Shown: in pieces, positions 1-12,400 of the stretch
Layout of the letters: every line of letters begins with the position of its first letter
How positions within the stretch are numbered: the first letter of the stretch is position 1
DNA from: Rhododendron vialii
Taxonomy: Eukaryota; Streptophyta; Magnoliopsida; Ericales; Ericaceae
Direction of reading: 5' to 3'
NCBI RefSeq assembly: GCF_030253575.1
Contig: NC_080569.1
Span: 4,527,501 to 4,591,500, forward strand
DNA: 64,000 bases
The notes under the pieces: model-generated
What the model was told of the DNA's origin: nothing
Database searches by the model: none
The model's input: the letters and a program-made list of their open reading frames with translations, nothing else
Translations under genes and position numbers: made by a program

Positions 1-400
1 TCTTAACCCGAACAATTAATAGCCTTGTTTGTTGTAGCTTCAGAGTGTTTACAATTGTATTTAGTTATTTATTTCAAGTGTTTGTGGACAATATTTGTTA
101 CAGTTTCTGCTAACCTTTGAACAGAAAACAAATTGTATTTTAGTGCATTTAGCTTCCCCTTACAGATTAGGAACTCTTACCATAAAATCCATGCATGGTT
201 ATAAGTCCTTCACATTCTTAACCTCTGGGTCCGGCCTTAATTTGTGCGTGATTGGATAACTATAGTAGTAGACTCGTTTGATTTACTTCCTATTCTGCTG
301 AAGTGGAAAAAACCTTCTCAGTCCAAATAATAGAGTTGGGCCTACTTTTGAGAGTTCTGTAAATAGGATTTGCCGTTGATGGATAGCACACTTTTTCCAT

Positions 401-578
401 TCGGATGGAGTGTTTTGTTGAGAATCATATCTTGTTTGGACGAATGAAAGAGGTGAGAAGTACAGAGAAATAGTGAAGATGTACAAGATCTATTTTGTCT
501 CCTCACAAAAAAACGGTAAAGATTTGATGAGACATTATATTTCTTTGCTTTTCTCACCAAACTCCTCCATCCAAACCG
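401..578. mobile_element. MITE-like element, copy 1 of a family also seen at 39439-39641
   Basis: The left end carries CGGATGGAGTGTTTTG and the right end ACTCCTCCATCCAAACCG, which are imperfect inverted repeats. The interior, with the ATCTATTTTGTC and TATTTCTTTG blocks and the CTCACCAAA motif near the right end, matches the element in the ABCC5 gene intron. It lies in the last intron of the left-edge gene. No transposase is encoded. Exact ends and target duplication are unresolved. Confidence 0.5.
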
Positions 579-634
579 ATGTCGATGTTAGCGCACTACT
601 TATAATTTGAGTTTTTGCCTCGTCATCTCTGCAG

Positions 635-742
635 GCCTACCCCCAGCAGCAAGGTTATGCACAACCAGCGACTGCAGTGGCTTTGACTCCAGCACAGCAA
701 CCTGGTTCAGTTGCTCCTCAGGCCTATTATGCCAGTTACTAA
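635..742 (+). CDS. Last exon of a Q/P/A-rich protein, possibly a KH-type RNA-binding protein (5' part outside window)
   Basis: After a TCTGCAG acceptor (AG at 633-634) an open frame of 35 codons runs to TAA at 740-742. It is rich in Gln, Ala, Pro and Tyr and ends in AYYASY. Such tails are common at the C-terminus of plant RNA-binding proteins, for example KH-domain far-upstream-element-binding-like proteins, but no domain is visible here, so the family is only a guess. The upstream 634 bases look like its last intron and contain a MITE-like insertion at about 401-578. The 3' UTR probably runs on for some hundreds of bases and includes a 13-bp stem-loop at 1024-1079. The exon and stop look solid; the product name is weak. 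Confidence 0.55.
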   Translation, partial: AYPQQQGYAQPATAVALTPAQQPGSVAPQAYYASY

Positions 743-1023
743 AGATTGGGCAAGTTTTTCGTAGTGCCACCCGTAACTTGTCTTTCCCTCGTCGCTGGCA
801 TCGACCACAATTTAACTTGTACAACACTTTTCTCGGACACGGGTGCACGATATGAGTAGCTGTTAGTCTAGTTAACTGACCAGAGTTCAATGTTGAAATT
901 TCGATCGTTACTGAAATGGCAGCAGAACTAGGATTGTGGCTTTTTGGTGGAGTATATCATCCATCACATCTTGTGGCCTTCTGGTTATCGTCTCATAGCC
1001 TTGGTGTCGCTGAGGCTTGAATG

Positions 1024-1079
1024 AGATGGTTTGGTAATGGTGGTTTATGTTTAGGTGGTAGTATATTTACCAAACCATC
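1024..1079. other. 13-bp perfect inverted repeat in the 3' flank of the left-edge gene
   Basis: GATGGTTTGGTAA at 1024-1036 pairs perfectly with TTACCAAACCATC at 1067-1079 across a 30-base loop. It lies about 280 bases past the stop codon, probably in the 3' UTR. It could be a transcript hairpin or the footprint of a small element. Confidence 0.55.
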
Positions 1080-1338
1080 AAGGGCCAAAAAAACAAAAAA
1101 TAGAGAATGATCTTTCCTTTATAGATTGGGCCAATAATGTATTTTCATAAAAATTGCCCTAAAAGCGACGTCCTAAAAATTGGTAGGCGCTAGTCAGACA
1201 TAAAAGGGCACTTATGTATCGATTAGTCGGCTACCTAATGCCTAAGCAGGAACTAGGAGATAACTAGTCAAGCCTAATCTAGGTGTTGGATCACCGCATA
1301 GAACTTAGGCGGGGATTAGTAACTTAGGCGGGGATTAG

Positions 1339-1454
1339 TGTTAAAGAAATAGAATTCCACATTACTTGGGAGTGGAATGGGTGATCACTTAATAACATCT
1401 GGGACCTCTCCACTCATTGCCAATTGGTTTTGAGATGGATATAAAGTTTCCACA
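1339..1454 (+). repeat. TRIM LTR, left outer copy
   Basis: A 116-bp LTR beginning TGTTAAAGAAATAG and ending TTTCCACA, directly followed by the tRNA primer-binding site at 1455. Confidence 0.85.
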
Positions 1455-1664
1455 TGGTATCAGAGCGGGGACCGTTCCACCTCACATTTTAAAAATTAAC
1501 AATTCACACCCCACGATGACAGATCAGCAAAAAGGCTGCACGATGATAGGACCCAAAAGTGGTCACACGTGACAAACCTCAAATGCGGCTGCACATGAGG
1601 GGGGATGTTAAGGAAATAGAATCCCACATTGCTTGGGGTGGAATGGGCCCCCGCTCTGATACCA

Positions 1665-1794
1665 TATAGAAACTTTATGTCCATTTCAAAACCAATTGGC
1701 AATGAGTGATTGGCAATGAGTGGAGAGGTCCCAGATGTTATTAAGTGATCATCCATTCCACTTTCAAGCAATGTGGGATTCTATTTCCTTAACA
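1665..1794 (-). repeat. TRIM LTR, inner minus-strand copy
   Basis: A reverse-strand LTR of 130 bp; it equals the 116-bp copies plus a 14-bp internal duplication around GGCAATGAGTGATTGG. Confidence 0.8.
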
Positions 1795-1945
1795 TCTCCC
1801 CTCACGTGAAACCGCATTTGAGGTCTGTCACGTGTGGCCACTTTTGGGTCCTATCATCGTGAAGCCTTTTTGCTGGTCTGTCATCGTGGGGTGTGCATTG
1901 TTAATTTTTAAAATGTGGGGTGGAACAGGCCCCGCTCTGATACTA

Positions 1946-2061
1946 TGTGGAAACTTTATATCCATCTCAAAATCAATTGGCAATGAGTGGAGAGGTCCCA
2001 GATGTTATTAAGTGATCATTCATTCCACTCCCAAGCAATGTGAGATTATATTTCCTTAACA
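1946..2061 (-). repeat. TRIM LTR, right outer copy
   Basis: A 116-bp reverse-strand LTR ending CCTTAACA, followed by ATTAG, which matches the five bases left of 1339. Confidence 0.85.
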
Positions 2062-2371
2062 ATTAGTTGGTGGACCTTTAGAACACTGGTGGGGATTAGT
2101 TGGCCGACGTTTTAGAACACTGCATGAAAGGAGAGTGTATGAAATAGGCTTTTGTAGACTGGACCACTAGTGTTTTTTCGTAATCATCTTACTTTTCTAA
2201 TGCTTGAAAAATTGTTAAATGTTTTTTTATCCAAGCAGTATACATAAGCGGAATTAGGGGTAGTTAATAAAATAGTATCATAGGCCAGGCGTCCAAAGCC
2301 CGTAGCTTTGAACTACAAATGCCTCCGATGGGACGGATTAGGAAATACCATTAAACAGAGTTAGGGATAGT

Positions 2372-2610
2372 TACTCATTCTGTTTCAAAATGAGTGACCT
2401 TTTTTCGGAAAGCGTGTTATTTTTAATTGTTTATATCTTTTCATATGAATGTCAAAATATATGCAATATGGATATTATTTGATAGATTGTAATTAGTTCT
2501 ATTAAATAAAGTTTTCAAAATCACATAAAATTTCATAAATCGAAAGATATAAGTATTTGAAAATGACACGGAGTTTTAAAAAGGTCACTCATTTTGGAAC
2601 GGAGGGAGTA
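2372..2610. mobile_element. Stowaway-like (Tc1/mariner) MITE
   Basis: The right end GGAACGGAGGGAG followed by TA is the typical CTCCCTCCG terminal inverted repeat of plant Stowaway elements. The left end, CTCATTCTGTTTCAAAATG after TA, is its diverged partner, and AAAATGAGTGACC is mirrored on both sides. Length is about 239 bp with TA on each flank. It encodes nothing. Confidence 0.75.
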
Positions 2611-3066
2611 ATAAATTAGTTCACAGATTAGGGGGTCTAAAGACTGTTCATAGTTTTGAACCACAAATACGTTCACGGAATGGATCGGAAAATACCATTG
2701 GACTACAAGTTTTTTTTTTTTTTTTTTCGGTTTTCTCAAAATGGGAAATTTTTGAATCATACTATATGCGAGGGTGGAAAAGGAAAAACCCAAACCCACG
2801 TGCAATTTTGATTAATTTCCATATTAAAGCAGGCCCTACAGTTAAACCAACTCCTCTAGATCTTCTGTGTCAGTCCAAACACATCGACCGCCAAATCACC
2901 TACTACCGGTTCACCAACCCCTGCTTCAAAATCAACCGTCGATCCTGCTGACTCTTACCCTATTCTTCTAATTAACGCTCTCGATTTCATGGACTTACAA
3001 AACCGCCATACAACGCGTTACATTAAAGCCGCTTTTAAAAAAATTATACAGTGCAGTGAACCAGGC

Positions 3067-3069
<3 letters not shown>

Positions 3070-3096
<27 letters not shown>
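3070..3096. repeat. (CT)n microsatellite in the G3BP 5' leader
   Basis: About 13 CT repeats lie about 340 bases before the ATG. Pyrimidine tracts of this kind are common in plant core promoters and 5' UTRs. Confidence 0.85.
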
Positions 3097-3097
<1 letters not shown>

Positions 3098-3438
3098 CAG
3101 ATCTACTCCTTCGCCTCTTCTTCCATCAGTTTTTTACACTCTCGAGTCTCTCCTAAAGATTTTTTTTTTCTTCTCGCTCTAAAATCTGAAAACTGTTCTC
3201 TCTCTGCAAAAAGTAGAAAAATCTCGTAGAAGTATTTCTTAACCTCTTTCGCAAATCGAAAGAGGAATACTAATAAAAGATTCTGTTAGGAGATTTCCGT
3301 CGTTTACTTATTTACTGATTTAAAACTGTTCTGTTTGTGGAACCCTAGGGTTTGGGATTTAGGGCTTGGAAAAAAGTTGTTACTTTTTGAAGATTCGTTT
3401 CCTTGCTTCTGCTGCGTGCTCTGTTTTAAAGAGCGAGA

Positions 3439-6400
3439 ATGGCGAGTGGGTACCCAGGCGCTGTTAGTGCTTCCCAGGTGATTCAGTCAATTGGCCAATT
3501 TATTTACTATTTGTGGTTTTTTTTTTTTCCTTTCAGAATTTTAACCTGTGTTTTTTGTTTTGTTTTCTTAGATTGGTACGTATTTTGTGGGACAGTATTA
3601 TCAGGTTCTTCAACAGACGCCCGATTTCGCTCACCAGTTCTACACCGATGCAAGCAACATGATTCGGGTCGATGGAGATTCGACCGAGTCCGCTTCGTCA
3701 TTGTTGGTAATGTGTTGGCTTTTGCCTTGTTTTTTGATTGACCACCTCTGTATCTGTTGATCTTTTATTTTTTGATGCTGCATTTATCTTTGATTTTGGA
3801 CTCTTGGTTAGTTATTCATGTGTTTCGAATGAAAGGTTAGAATTTGTGTTGCAAGTTTTCGTGTTGCAGCTCCATGTCACTAGATTGTATAGTCCTCGCC
3901 CAATTTTGTTTCGCATGATTCATCTTAGAAGGTATTGTTGTTCAAGTCTTATTCCGCGTGTTAAAAACTCGAGTTTCTCGCATGAGAGAGGAAGAATTTA
4001 TCCGGTTACTTATGAGACAAATTATTTGATTTGTCAAAATCTGAAAACTATGCCTCATCAAGTTGGTTTACTAGTTAGATGACAATAACCAGGGGTAAGA
4101 GGGATGCTCATTTAACACAGTGTGAGAAAATTGAAGATTAGGTGTGAGCCCCGTAATTTGGTTCTAATTCAGATTAGCTTCTTCATGATCCAGAACGTCT
4201 GTTAGTTTTCTGGACATGAATACAGATTACGTATGGTTGATTCTCGAGGCAGTGGGTAATAATATAGTGTCCTATTCAATATTTCTCCGCTGGTAACTAG
4301 GGAAGACATTGCATCTTCTTAGATGTAGTTCTCTATTCATACTCTGTGCAGGTCTGTTGGCTTTACTTCATTCAGCTTTTGTTGTTCATGTTATAGGGCT
4401 TCTTGTATTTGACCCATGAAAATTCTCTTTTCCGTCTGTGCAGCAAATTCATACACTTGTAGTGTCACTTAATTTTACTGAAATTGAGATCAAGACAATT
4501 AATTGTCTTGAATCTTGGAGTGGCGGGGTTCTTGTGGTTGTTTCGGGTATTGTTAAAGCAAAAGATTTTAGTGGCAGGAGGAAGTTTGTGCAGACCTTTG
4601 TGCTTGCACCTCAGGAGAAGGGTTACTTTGTCCTGAATGACATCTTCCACGTTACGGACGAGGATGTGGTCCACCAACATACAGTGCCCGCATTGTTAGA
4701 AAACAGAATTGATCCCCAACGGCCTAACTCAACTCCTATTTCAGAGCCACCAGGTATTGTCACTTGTTTTGGTCCTTTTGGATTGTAAAAGTTGAATGTA
4801 TATATTTTTTAATAATTGAGCATAGTAATGGTTTTTGCTGTTCGACTCGAGCAATTGGCAAAAGGCCAGATGTCTAGGCTACTTCTGTTGTGCTTTAGCC
4901 TTACCAAACCAGTTCAGTCCAGTCCTATGTGGCTTGAATATTAGGATGTGTGTAGTTTTAAGAGTATAGGATGTGGGTTTAATCAAGGAGTGGCCTACAG
5001 AATTGTATGCGTCAATGGAGTTGTTTAGCTGATTTTACATCATAAAGTTATTTGTTCTCTAAAGTCGTAACTAGTTGAAGGCAGAAATTCAGGAGTATCA
5101 GTATCATGTCCATGATTTCTGTTGATAGTAAAAGTTTTCTAGTAAATGGTTGTTCGTCCTTTTGCTGCACATATTTGTGTTCCTTAATTGGTAGGTACTC
5201 TCTTTCTTTACATTGTTTACAAGAATTACCAAAAGCTTTTGAGTTTAATTGATGGTTCTCTGTGCATATGTGTTGTTTTTGATGATGGTCTTTGCAGTTC
5301 CTGACTATGGCTTTGAGGAAGAAGCTACTGAGTTTGTTAACTCAGTTCACATAGATGGGGATGATGAAGTGGATGACTACAGTGGCGAAGACCAGCAGCC
5401 GCAGCAGCTAGATTTTGAAAGTGAAACTGAGTTGGAGGAAACTCCTGCAGAAGATTTATCTGCTTTGCTTCATAAGGTTGTGGAAGCCGAGCCAGAGCCT
5501 GTGCATTCTGTTGAGGAGCCAGTTGGAGAGCCTCCAAAACTCACTTATGCTTCCATAGTATGCACTTTTTTCCATTTTCTGCATGTTCTGTGTGTTGGTT
5601 ATTTTCAAACGTTTAAATACCATTGTGGCTCTCCATGCCTCCATTGTTTTAAACAGGTTCAACTGTTTGGATATTGTTGGCTTTCTTAGATCCCAAGCCA
5701 TTATGGTATATCTTTCCCCTGAATTTTTTTAAGAAATTCAACCGTGCCCCTGGTGCAGTCCATCACTTGTACATTGTGGAATCCAAGCATCTATGCACTT
5801 ATGCATGCATGTGAACCACAATTATAAACCGAAAAGCCTTTTTGGGAAGTTATTTGTTGAGCATTTTATTTTTCACTTAAGTTGGTGCTTCATTGCACTT
5901 ATACCTATTTTTTCCACGTGTTGTTTCAAACATTGAAACTTGAAAGTTGCGAGCTGCTAAAGGGCCATCTGTTCCATCAGTCACTCCTCGGCCGTCTTTT
6001 ACGAAGAGCACCCCACCTGCATCAGAGTGGCATCATCCACAGCCTGCTGCCTTGCCGTCGATCGTGCCTGAGTCTAGATTGGAGGTACCAGAGGAAAATC
6101 CATCACTGGCTGAAGAAGGTGATTTTTGCCATTTCTTTTTGTTCCTCTTTGTTTATGGTTTGACTTCTGATATAGTTTACAGTAACATCTCTTGTTTAAC
6201 CCTGCCAGACGTTAGTGGCTTCATTATTACTTATAATTATTACTGCTCGTCGAATAAGTCATTAATACTGCTTGTGGCAGTACTATTTGGTATGAAAACA
6301 TAATGCCTATGCACACTTTTTGGAGGCTGGAGCAGATTCTGTTGATATTTTGGACCCTATCATGGAGATGAGGCCCTCAGAAGATCATCTTAGCAGCAAG

Positions 6401-9400
6401 TTCTTTGATTGGAATCTTAACCCTTCATTTCCATTTTAACTTTGATTTACCAGAAAAAGAAATGTTGTCCACAAGAGAGAGAGAGAGAGAACCTATAGTC
6501 TTTCCTAGCTGATAGAAAAGAACCTACAGTACTTGGGTAACATAAATGTTAAGTGGAGCAGTGAATAGATGGTCGAAATGACTCATGAGACAAAATTGTG
6601 AGACTTTATGCCTGTTCTTCGGGAGCCCAGACTTAATGCTTCTTAACTAAATTTCTTGCATTTGAAGTCTTCAAATTTCGTAAGCTGGCTGTGGTGCCTT
6701 AAGATACTGTTGGAATTGGCTTCAGATTCATTATCATTTACATCATGTTATCTTGTCATTGGATGACTATTTTGCATCCTAGTCCTTAATTCATAAAAAA
6801 ATGTTGAGGACAAACAGCAGGCTGATTATATATGACATGTTCTTTTCAGGTGAATTAAAATCTGTCTATGTGAGGAACTTGCCATCTACCGTTTCTGCTG
6901 CTGATATTGAGCAGGAGTTTAAGACCTTTGGAAGAATCACAGCTGATGGTGTGTTCATCAGGAATAGAAAGGTAATTTTTTACTCTATGCGCATTTGGGT
7001 ATGTGTTAACGTAACGTATTTGGATCTTGTTAACAACTGCCCTCTAGGCAGTGGGTAAGGTGCAAAAAGTTTCTAAGAATTGACAACTTCAACACATTCA
7101 ACGCTTCTCAATCCACTTTTATTGATTTTTCTACATGCTTTACATGTTGCAATGCACTTCTTGCAGCTTAACCACTGCTCGAGTGGGTTGTGGAATGTAT
7201 ATGTTGAAGTAGGGTTAATTACATCATGGTCTTGAATTGAGAGGTGGACCTAGGATAAATTCTATTGTCTTACTAAAGTTGTGATTTGGTCGTAGTAATG
7301 GACAATAATGCCCATGTGTGCATGTTAATGTGTAATATAGACATATATATCCCTACAATCATATCAATAACAATATCTTTTCATGTGATCAAGGAAGAGT
7401 AATTATAGGAGTTACCAAATCTTTTTATGTAATCAATGAAGAGTAAATATAGGAATTTAGTCATTTCAAAAGAGTAATTAAATCATATTTTAAGATTGTA
7501 TAGCAATTATGAATGACAAAAACTGTTTCTATGGTCTCCCTCTCCCCTCCGTTACACCATTTTGAGCTACTCTTGTATGTTCTCACTGTGAGAAAAACCG
7601 GGTGTGTATTGTGGTTAGAAATCAATGCATGCACTCCAAAAAACATGCCATCACCACAGGGACCTAATTTTACTCTTCATATTCCTTCATGATACACATC
7701 TACACTCCAAAGTCCATAACACCTTTACATCGTCCTCCAACGGTATCTTTTGACTCCAGCAATAGTCTTCTGTATTTTATTTTTGACTAGCTGTTTCCAA
7801 TATGGAAACATTATTTGATTCTTAGCTGCTATTGATCTTAGCAATAATTGGGGGAATCTTAATTCAGTATGACTAATAAAAGAATGACATAAACAAGGGA
7901 ATGTAGGAATACTTTTACTGTTAAGATCTCATAAAACTAGATTGTTTGGGATAGGATTGTTTTGTAAGGTTTATTCTAAATTTAGGACCTCTCGTCGAAT
8001 CACCCTTTGAAGTATATTTGAAAGGAATCTGATATGGCAATTGATGTGCAGGATATTGGTGTGTGCTATGCCTTTGTTGAGTTTGAAGACCTCCAGGCTG
8101 TTCAAAATGCTGTCAAGGTTTGAAATTTCTAGTTAGTTCTTTTGAATAATCAATGCTAGTCCTGTCCTTCCGAAACAAATAAGTGTGGATGCATTTTAAT
8201 TTGATAGCCTGTGTGGTATATTTTCATTTTGTGGTTTTATTTTCTTGCTAGTAAGTAGTAACGTAGTTGAGTTGTAAACCTGTCTTATGAAGGATGGATT
8301 ATTACCAGGAATCTGTTGGTCTGCAGAGCGTGTGGGAAACTTTGCTGAGATTTATCATTAGATAATTTGCTTCATAATGTTGCCAAGCTACATGATTACT
8401 TATCAACAAAAAGTAAAATGTTTTTGTGCTGTATGATTTAACAGTATTCTATGGATGATATTCATGACTTGGAAAGGCCTTCACTTGGAGTTTGACAAAA
8501 TGGCTCCTTATTGCATAAGAATTGTGGGCATCGTTTTCTTTTTCGCCCCCTTTTTTTCTTCTTCTTCTAACAAGTAATATGTAATAAGAAGTATCTTATG
8601 AAGACGCTATTATGTAGTATGTAGTAAGGGTATTTATGTCTTTTTGTATTGGGTCTATATATAGGTGTTGGAGTCCTTCTTTTGGAAGCTTTTATCATTT
8701 TGAACAAATATTATCAAGAGCTAGTCTCTTTTGTATCCCATTTGGGAGTTTCTCTCGCTACATTATCTATGGGTATCTTTGGTTGCATCATTTAGTATCA
8801 GAGCTTCTAGGTTCGATCCCCACCGTTTATCTTGCCGGAGAACTCGCCGGAAACCTAGACCTCACCGGAAAAACTCGCCGGAACCCTAAAATGGCGCCGG
8901 AAAATCTCGCCGTAGACACCATATCACTCCAAATCTCCAGATCTACACAACCCAAGGCCCTAAAACCTGATTTTTGACCCTCTAAATCCACGTATTGACC
9001 ATATTTGGAGCTGTTTAGCACCTTTTCTGCACTCTTGAGTCAGACCCATTCGTTTTCGAGCCTTAATACAACAATACGAACATGACCCAGCCTATTTCTA
9101 ACTCAAATCTGCCTTTCCTGAACTCGAAAACCCATTTCAGCAGCTAAATCGAAGTTTCAAAGTCGGATCTGCCATTTTTGGCACTCGGAACTGTGATTTT
9201 GTGCTCGGTTTCCCTGTTTCAGCACTCGAAACTGTTGGCTGAGGCTTGTACAGCCTTCGTTGGAGTCAAAGCAGTCGATTGGCCCTCTTTTGGAGCTCGA
9301 AATAGTGGTAAGGACCTTTGTTCTTTCTTTTGGCACTCGAATCTGTGTTTTGAGGTTTGATTTCAGCTGGGTTGTCTCGTTTTTGCTATTTTTTTCGTGC

Positions 9401-12400
9401 AATTTCTTGTGATTTGTGGTGGTTTGGTGGCTGAGTTGACTGGGTGTGAGTGGATTTTGTTGATTTGTTGGTTGATTTACTTGTTTTGGAGTTGATTGTG
9501 GGGTTGTAATGGCTTATTGGGCTAGAGGTAGAAGAGGAGGTAGAGGTAGAGGCTTTGTGGTGAACAATGGTGCAGAGAATGAGTTTGGCAACTAAAACCA
9601 TTAGATTCAAGAGTTGAGACAGAAGTTGCTACCCTAACGGAGATGGTGCAAGGCTTGCAAGTGTCGCGTGTCCGAGGACTCTCAAAGTCACTTTGACAAT
9701 CCGTTTGGTGATCTGAATTGGCGTAGGCCACCTTCCACTCACTCTCCTTATAGGTGGGAGAAGAACATTAAGATTGAACTTCCCGAGTTCAATGGAAGTC
9801 TTAACCCGGATGAATTTGTTGATTGGATGAATACCGTTGAGAGAGTGTTTGATTATGGAGATGTCTCCGAGGAGAAGAAGGTGAAGTTAGTGGCTATCCG
9901 TCTCAAAGGAAGAGCTTCCGCTTGGTGGGAGCAATTGCAAGGAACTAGGCTGCGAAGAGGAAATGGAAAGTTCAGAAAATGGGAGAAAATGAAGAAGAAA
10001 CTCAATGAACAATTCTTGCATTTCAACTATATGCAAAACCTCTACAAGAATTTGCATAATCTCAAGCAAGTTGAAAGTGTTGATGAGTACACAGAGGCTT
10101 TCCATCAACTTGTTGCTAGAGTTGATTTGAATGAAAGTGAAGATCAAATGGTTGTAAGGTACATAAGTGGGTTGACAACCACAATCCAAGATGCCCTTGC
10201 TATGCAAACTTTGGGATGGTTTCAGAAGCTTACAATTGGGCCTTGGTGGCCGAAAAGCAAGAAAAGAGAGAGTTTTCGAGATTCGGGCAACAATATCAAG
10301 GCGGTTCCAAGTCCGGGCAGCCATTTTACTTTTATGCGAGGGATGGTTCTTCCTCTAGTGGTGGCCAAGATGCTTCTTCCGGGGTTGGTACTCAAAATTG
10401 AGCAAATAAGGCTTCAACATCCGCTCAAAATCAGCCTCGTACTTCGGGGACTCGAAATCAATTCCAAAGTGGGGGTTTTAAGTGCTTCAAGTGCGGGGAA
10501 CTGGGGGGGTCACAAGTCTTCGGATTGTCGTAAAGCTTTCGGAGGTCGTAATAAGGCACTTTTCATTGAGGAGGTTACGGAACAAAGTTGCGAGGATGAT
10601 ATTCCCGTTGATGACAAAGAAATATATGAAGAAATTGGGGGTGATAATGAGGAGGAAAAAGGCTATGCGTTGATGATAAAAAAGACTCTTACTCCTAAGG
10701 ATGCTAGTAATGAAGATTGGTTGCGTATTAATATCTTTTACACCACTTGCAATCTTGGCGGCAGAGTTTGCAACATGTTTATTGATAGCGGAAGTTGTGA
10801 GAATGTAGTCTCTCAAGAGGTAGTGGACAAGTTACAACTCAAAGTGGAGGAGTATCCCCATCCTTATACCCTTTTTTGGTTCAAGAAAAGTAATGAAATC
10901 AAGGCGACTAAAATGTGCTTGGTATCTTTCTCCATTCGGCAAAAGTACTTTGATGAAGCTTGGTGCGATGTGGTTCCTATGGATGCTTGTCATATACTAC
11001 TTGGTCGCCCGTGGCAATATGAGAGGCATTCCATCCATGATGGAAAGAAGAATACCTACATCGTCCTTAAGGAGAAGTGACAATTCACTTTGTTACCTAT
11101 GAAGGAGAAGGTGACTACAACGCCTCCTCCCACTACGTTGCTTTCTTCTAAAGGATTTCTCAAGGAAAGTCATGAAACCAGGTATGTTCCAAGTGTTGGT
11201 TCCTATGGCGGATATGGGTATGTCGGATGTTCCTGAGGCGATTTCTAAACTTTTGAAGGAATATGTTGATGTGTTTTCTCAAGAGTTGCCTCCCGAATTG
11301 CCTCATTTTCGAGATAGTCAACATTGTATAGACTTGGTGCCTGGGGCGCCCCTTCTGAACAAGCCCGCATATAGAATGTCTCCAAGGGAGAGGGAAGAGA
11401 TTCAAAGGCAAGTTAAGGATCTTTTAGAGAAAGACTACGTAAGGGCAAGCCTTAGCCCTTGTGCGGTGCTGGCTCTTTTGACTCCGAAGAAGGATGGTTC
11501 GTGGAGGATGTGTGTGGATAGTAGAGCTATCAACAAGATCACTATCAAGTACTGCTTTCCCATTCCAAGGCTAGATGATATGATGGATTGCTTTGCCGGT
11601 TCAAAGGTCTTCTTAAAGATTGATCTAAGAAGTGATTATCATCAAATTCAAGTTCGTCCAGGAGATGAATGGAAAACGGCTTTCAAGACCCCTCATGGCC
11701 TCTTTGAATGGCTTGTAATGCCTTTTGGTCTTACCAATGCTCCAAGCACTTTTATGCGGGGAATGATTCAAATGCTTCAACCACTCTTGGGTATATGTGT
11801 AGTTGTGTACTTTGATGATATCTTTGTGTATAGTTGGTGTTTTGAAGATCACTCATCCCACCTCCAACAAGTCTTTGAAATTTTGGGAAGAGAGGAATTT
11901 TATGGGAACTTGAAGAAGTGTAGTTTTGCCGTTGATAAAGGTGGTATTTTTGGGGTATGTTGTGTCTTCAAAAGGGGTTCCCATGGATGAAGACAAGATT
12001 AAGGCTATTGTGGAATGGCCAACGCCTGTGAGTGTTCATGAAGTGAGGAGTTTTCATGGGTTAGCTACTTTCTATCGGAGGTTCATTGCCAACTTTAGTA
12101 GTATTACGGCTCCTCTTACAGATTGCCTCAAGCAAAGGGTGTTCATAAGGCCCCAAGAAGCCGCTGAGAGTTTTAAATTGTTGAAGTCCAAGCTTACCGA
12201 AGCTCCTATTTTGGCCTTATCCAACTTTGACAAAACTTTTGAACTTGATTGTGATGCTTCGGGAGTGGGAATTGGTGGAGTTCTAAGCCAACGTGGTCAA
12301 CCTATTGCTTTCTTTAGCGAGAAGTTGAACGGTGCTAAACTCACGTACTCTAATGACTTGGAATTCTATGCCATTGTCCAAGCCATCAAGCATTGGAGTT

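Larger units (their letters stand above)
1339..2061. mobile_element. Palindromic composite of two TRIM-type miniature LTR retrotransposons
   Basis: The left unit reads on the plus strand: a 116-bp LTR at 1339-1454 (TG..CA ends), a primer-binding site TGGTATCAGAGCGGGG at 1455-1470 complementary to initiator Met-tRNA, an internal part, a polypurine tract at about 1596-1605 and only the first 42 bases of a second LTR (1606-1647). The right unit is complete on the minus strand: 5' LTR 1946-2061 (116 bp), primer site about 1930-1945, internal part, polypurine tract 1795-1803, 3' LTR 1665-1794 (130 bp because of a 14-bp internal duplication). A second minus-strand primer site at 1648-1664 sits at the centre. 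ATTAG at 1334-1338 and 2062-2066 flanks the whole composite as a 5-bp target duplication. No protein is encoded, as expected for TRIMs. Confidence 0.85.
743..3438. other. Intergenic region with 3' UTR, TRIM palindrome, Stowaway MITE and G3BP promoter
   Basis: No gene is visible. The stretch holds the 3' flank of the left-edge gene, a palindromic TRIM pair (1339-2061), a Stowaway-like MITE (2372-2610), and then the promoter and 5' UTR of the G3BP-like gene with a (CT)13 tract at about 3070-3096. Two copies of an AACTTAGGCGGGGATTAG repeat (about 1303-1338) sit immediately left of the TRIM insertion. Confidence 0.7.
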
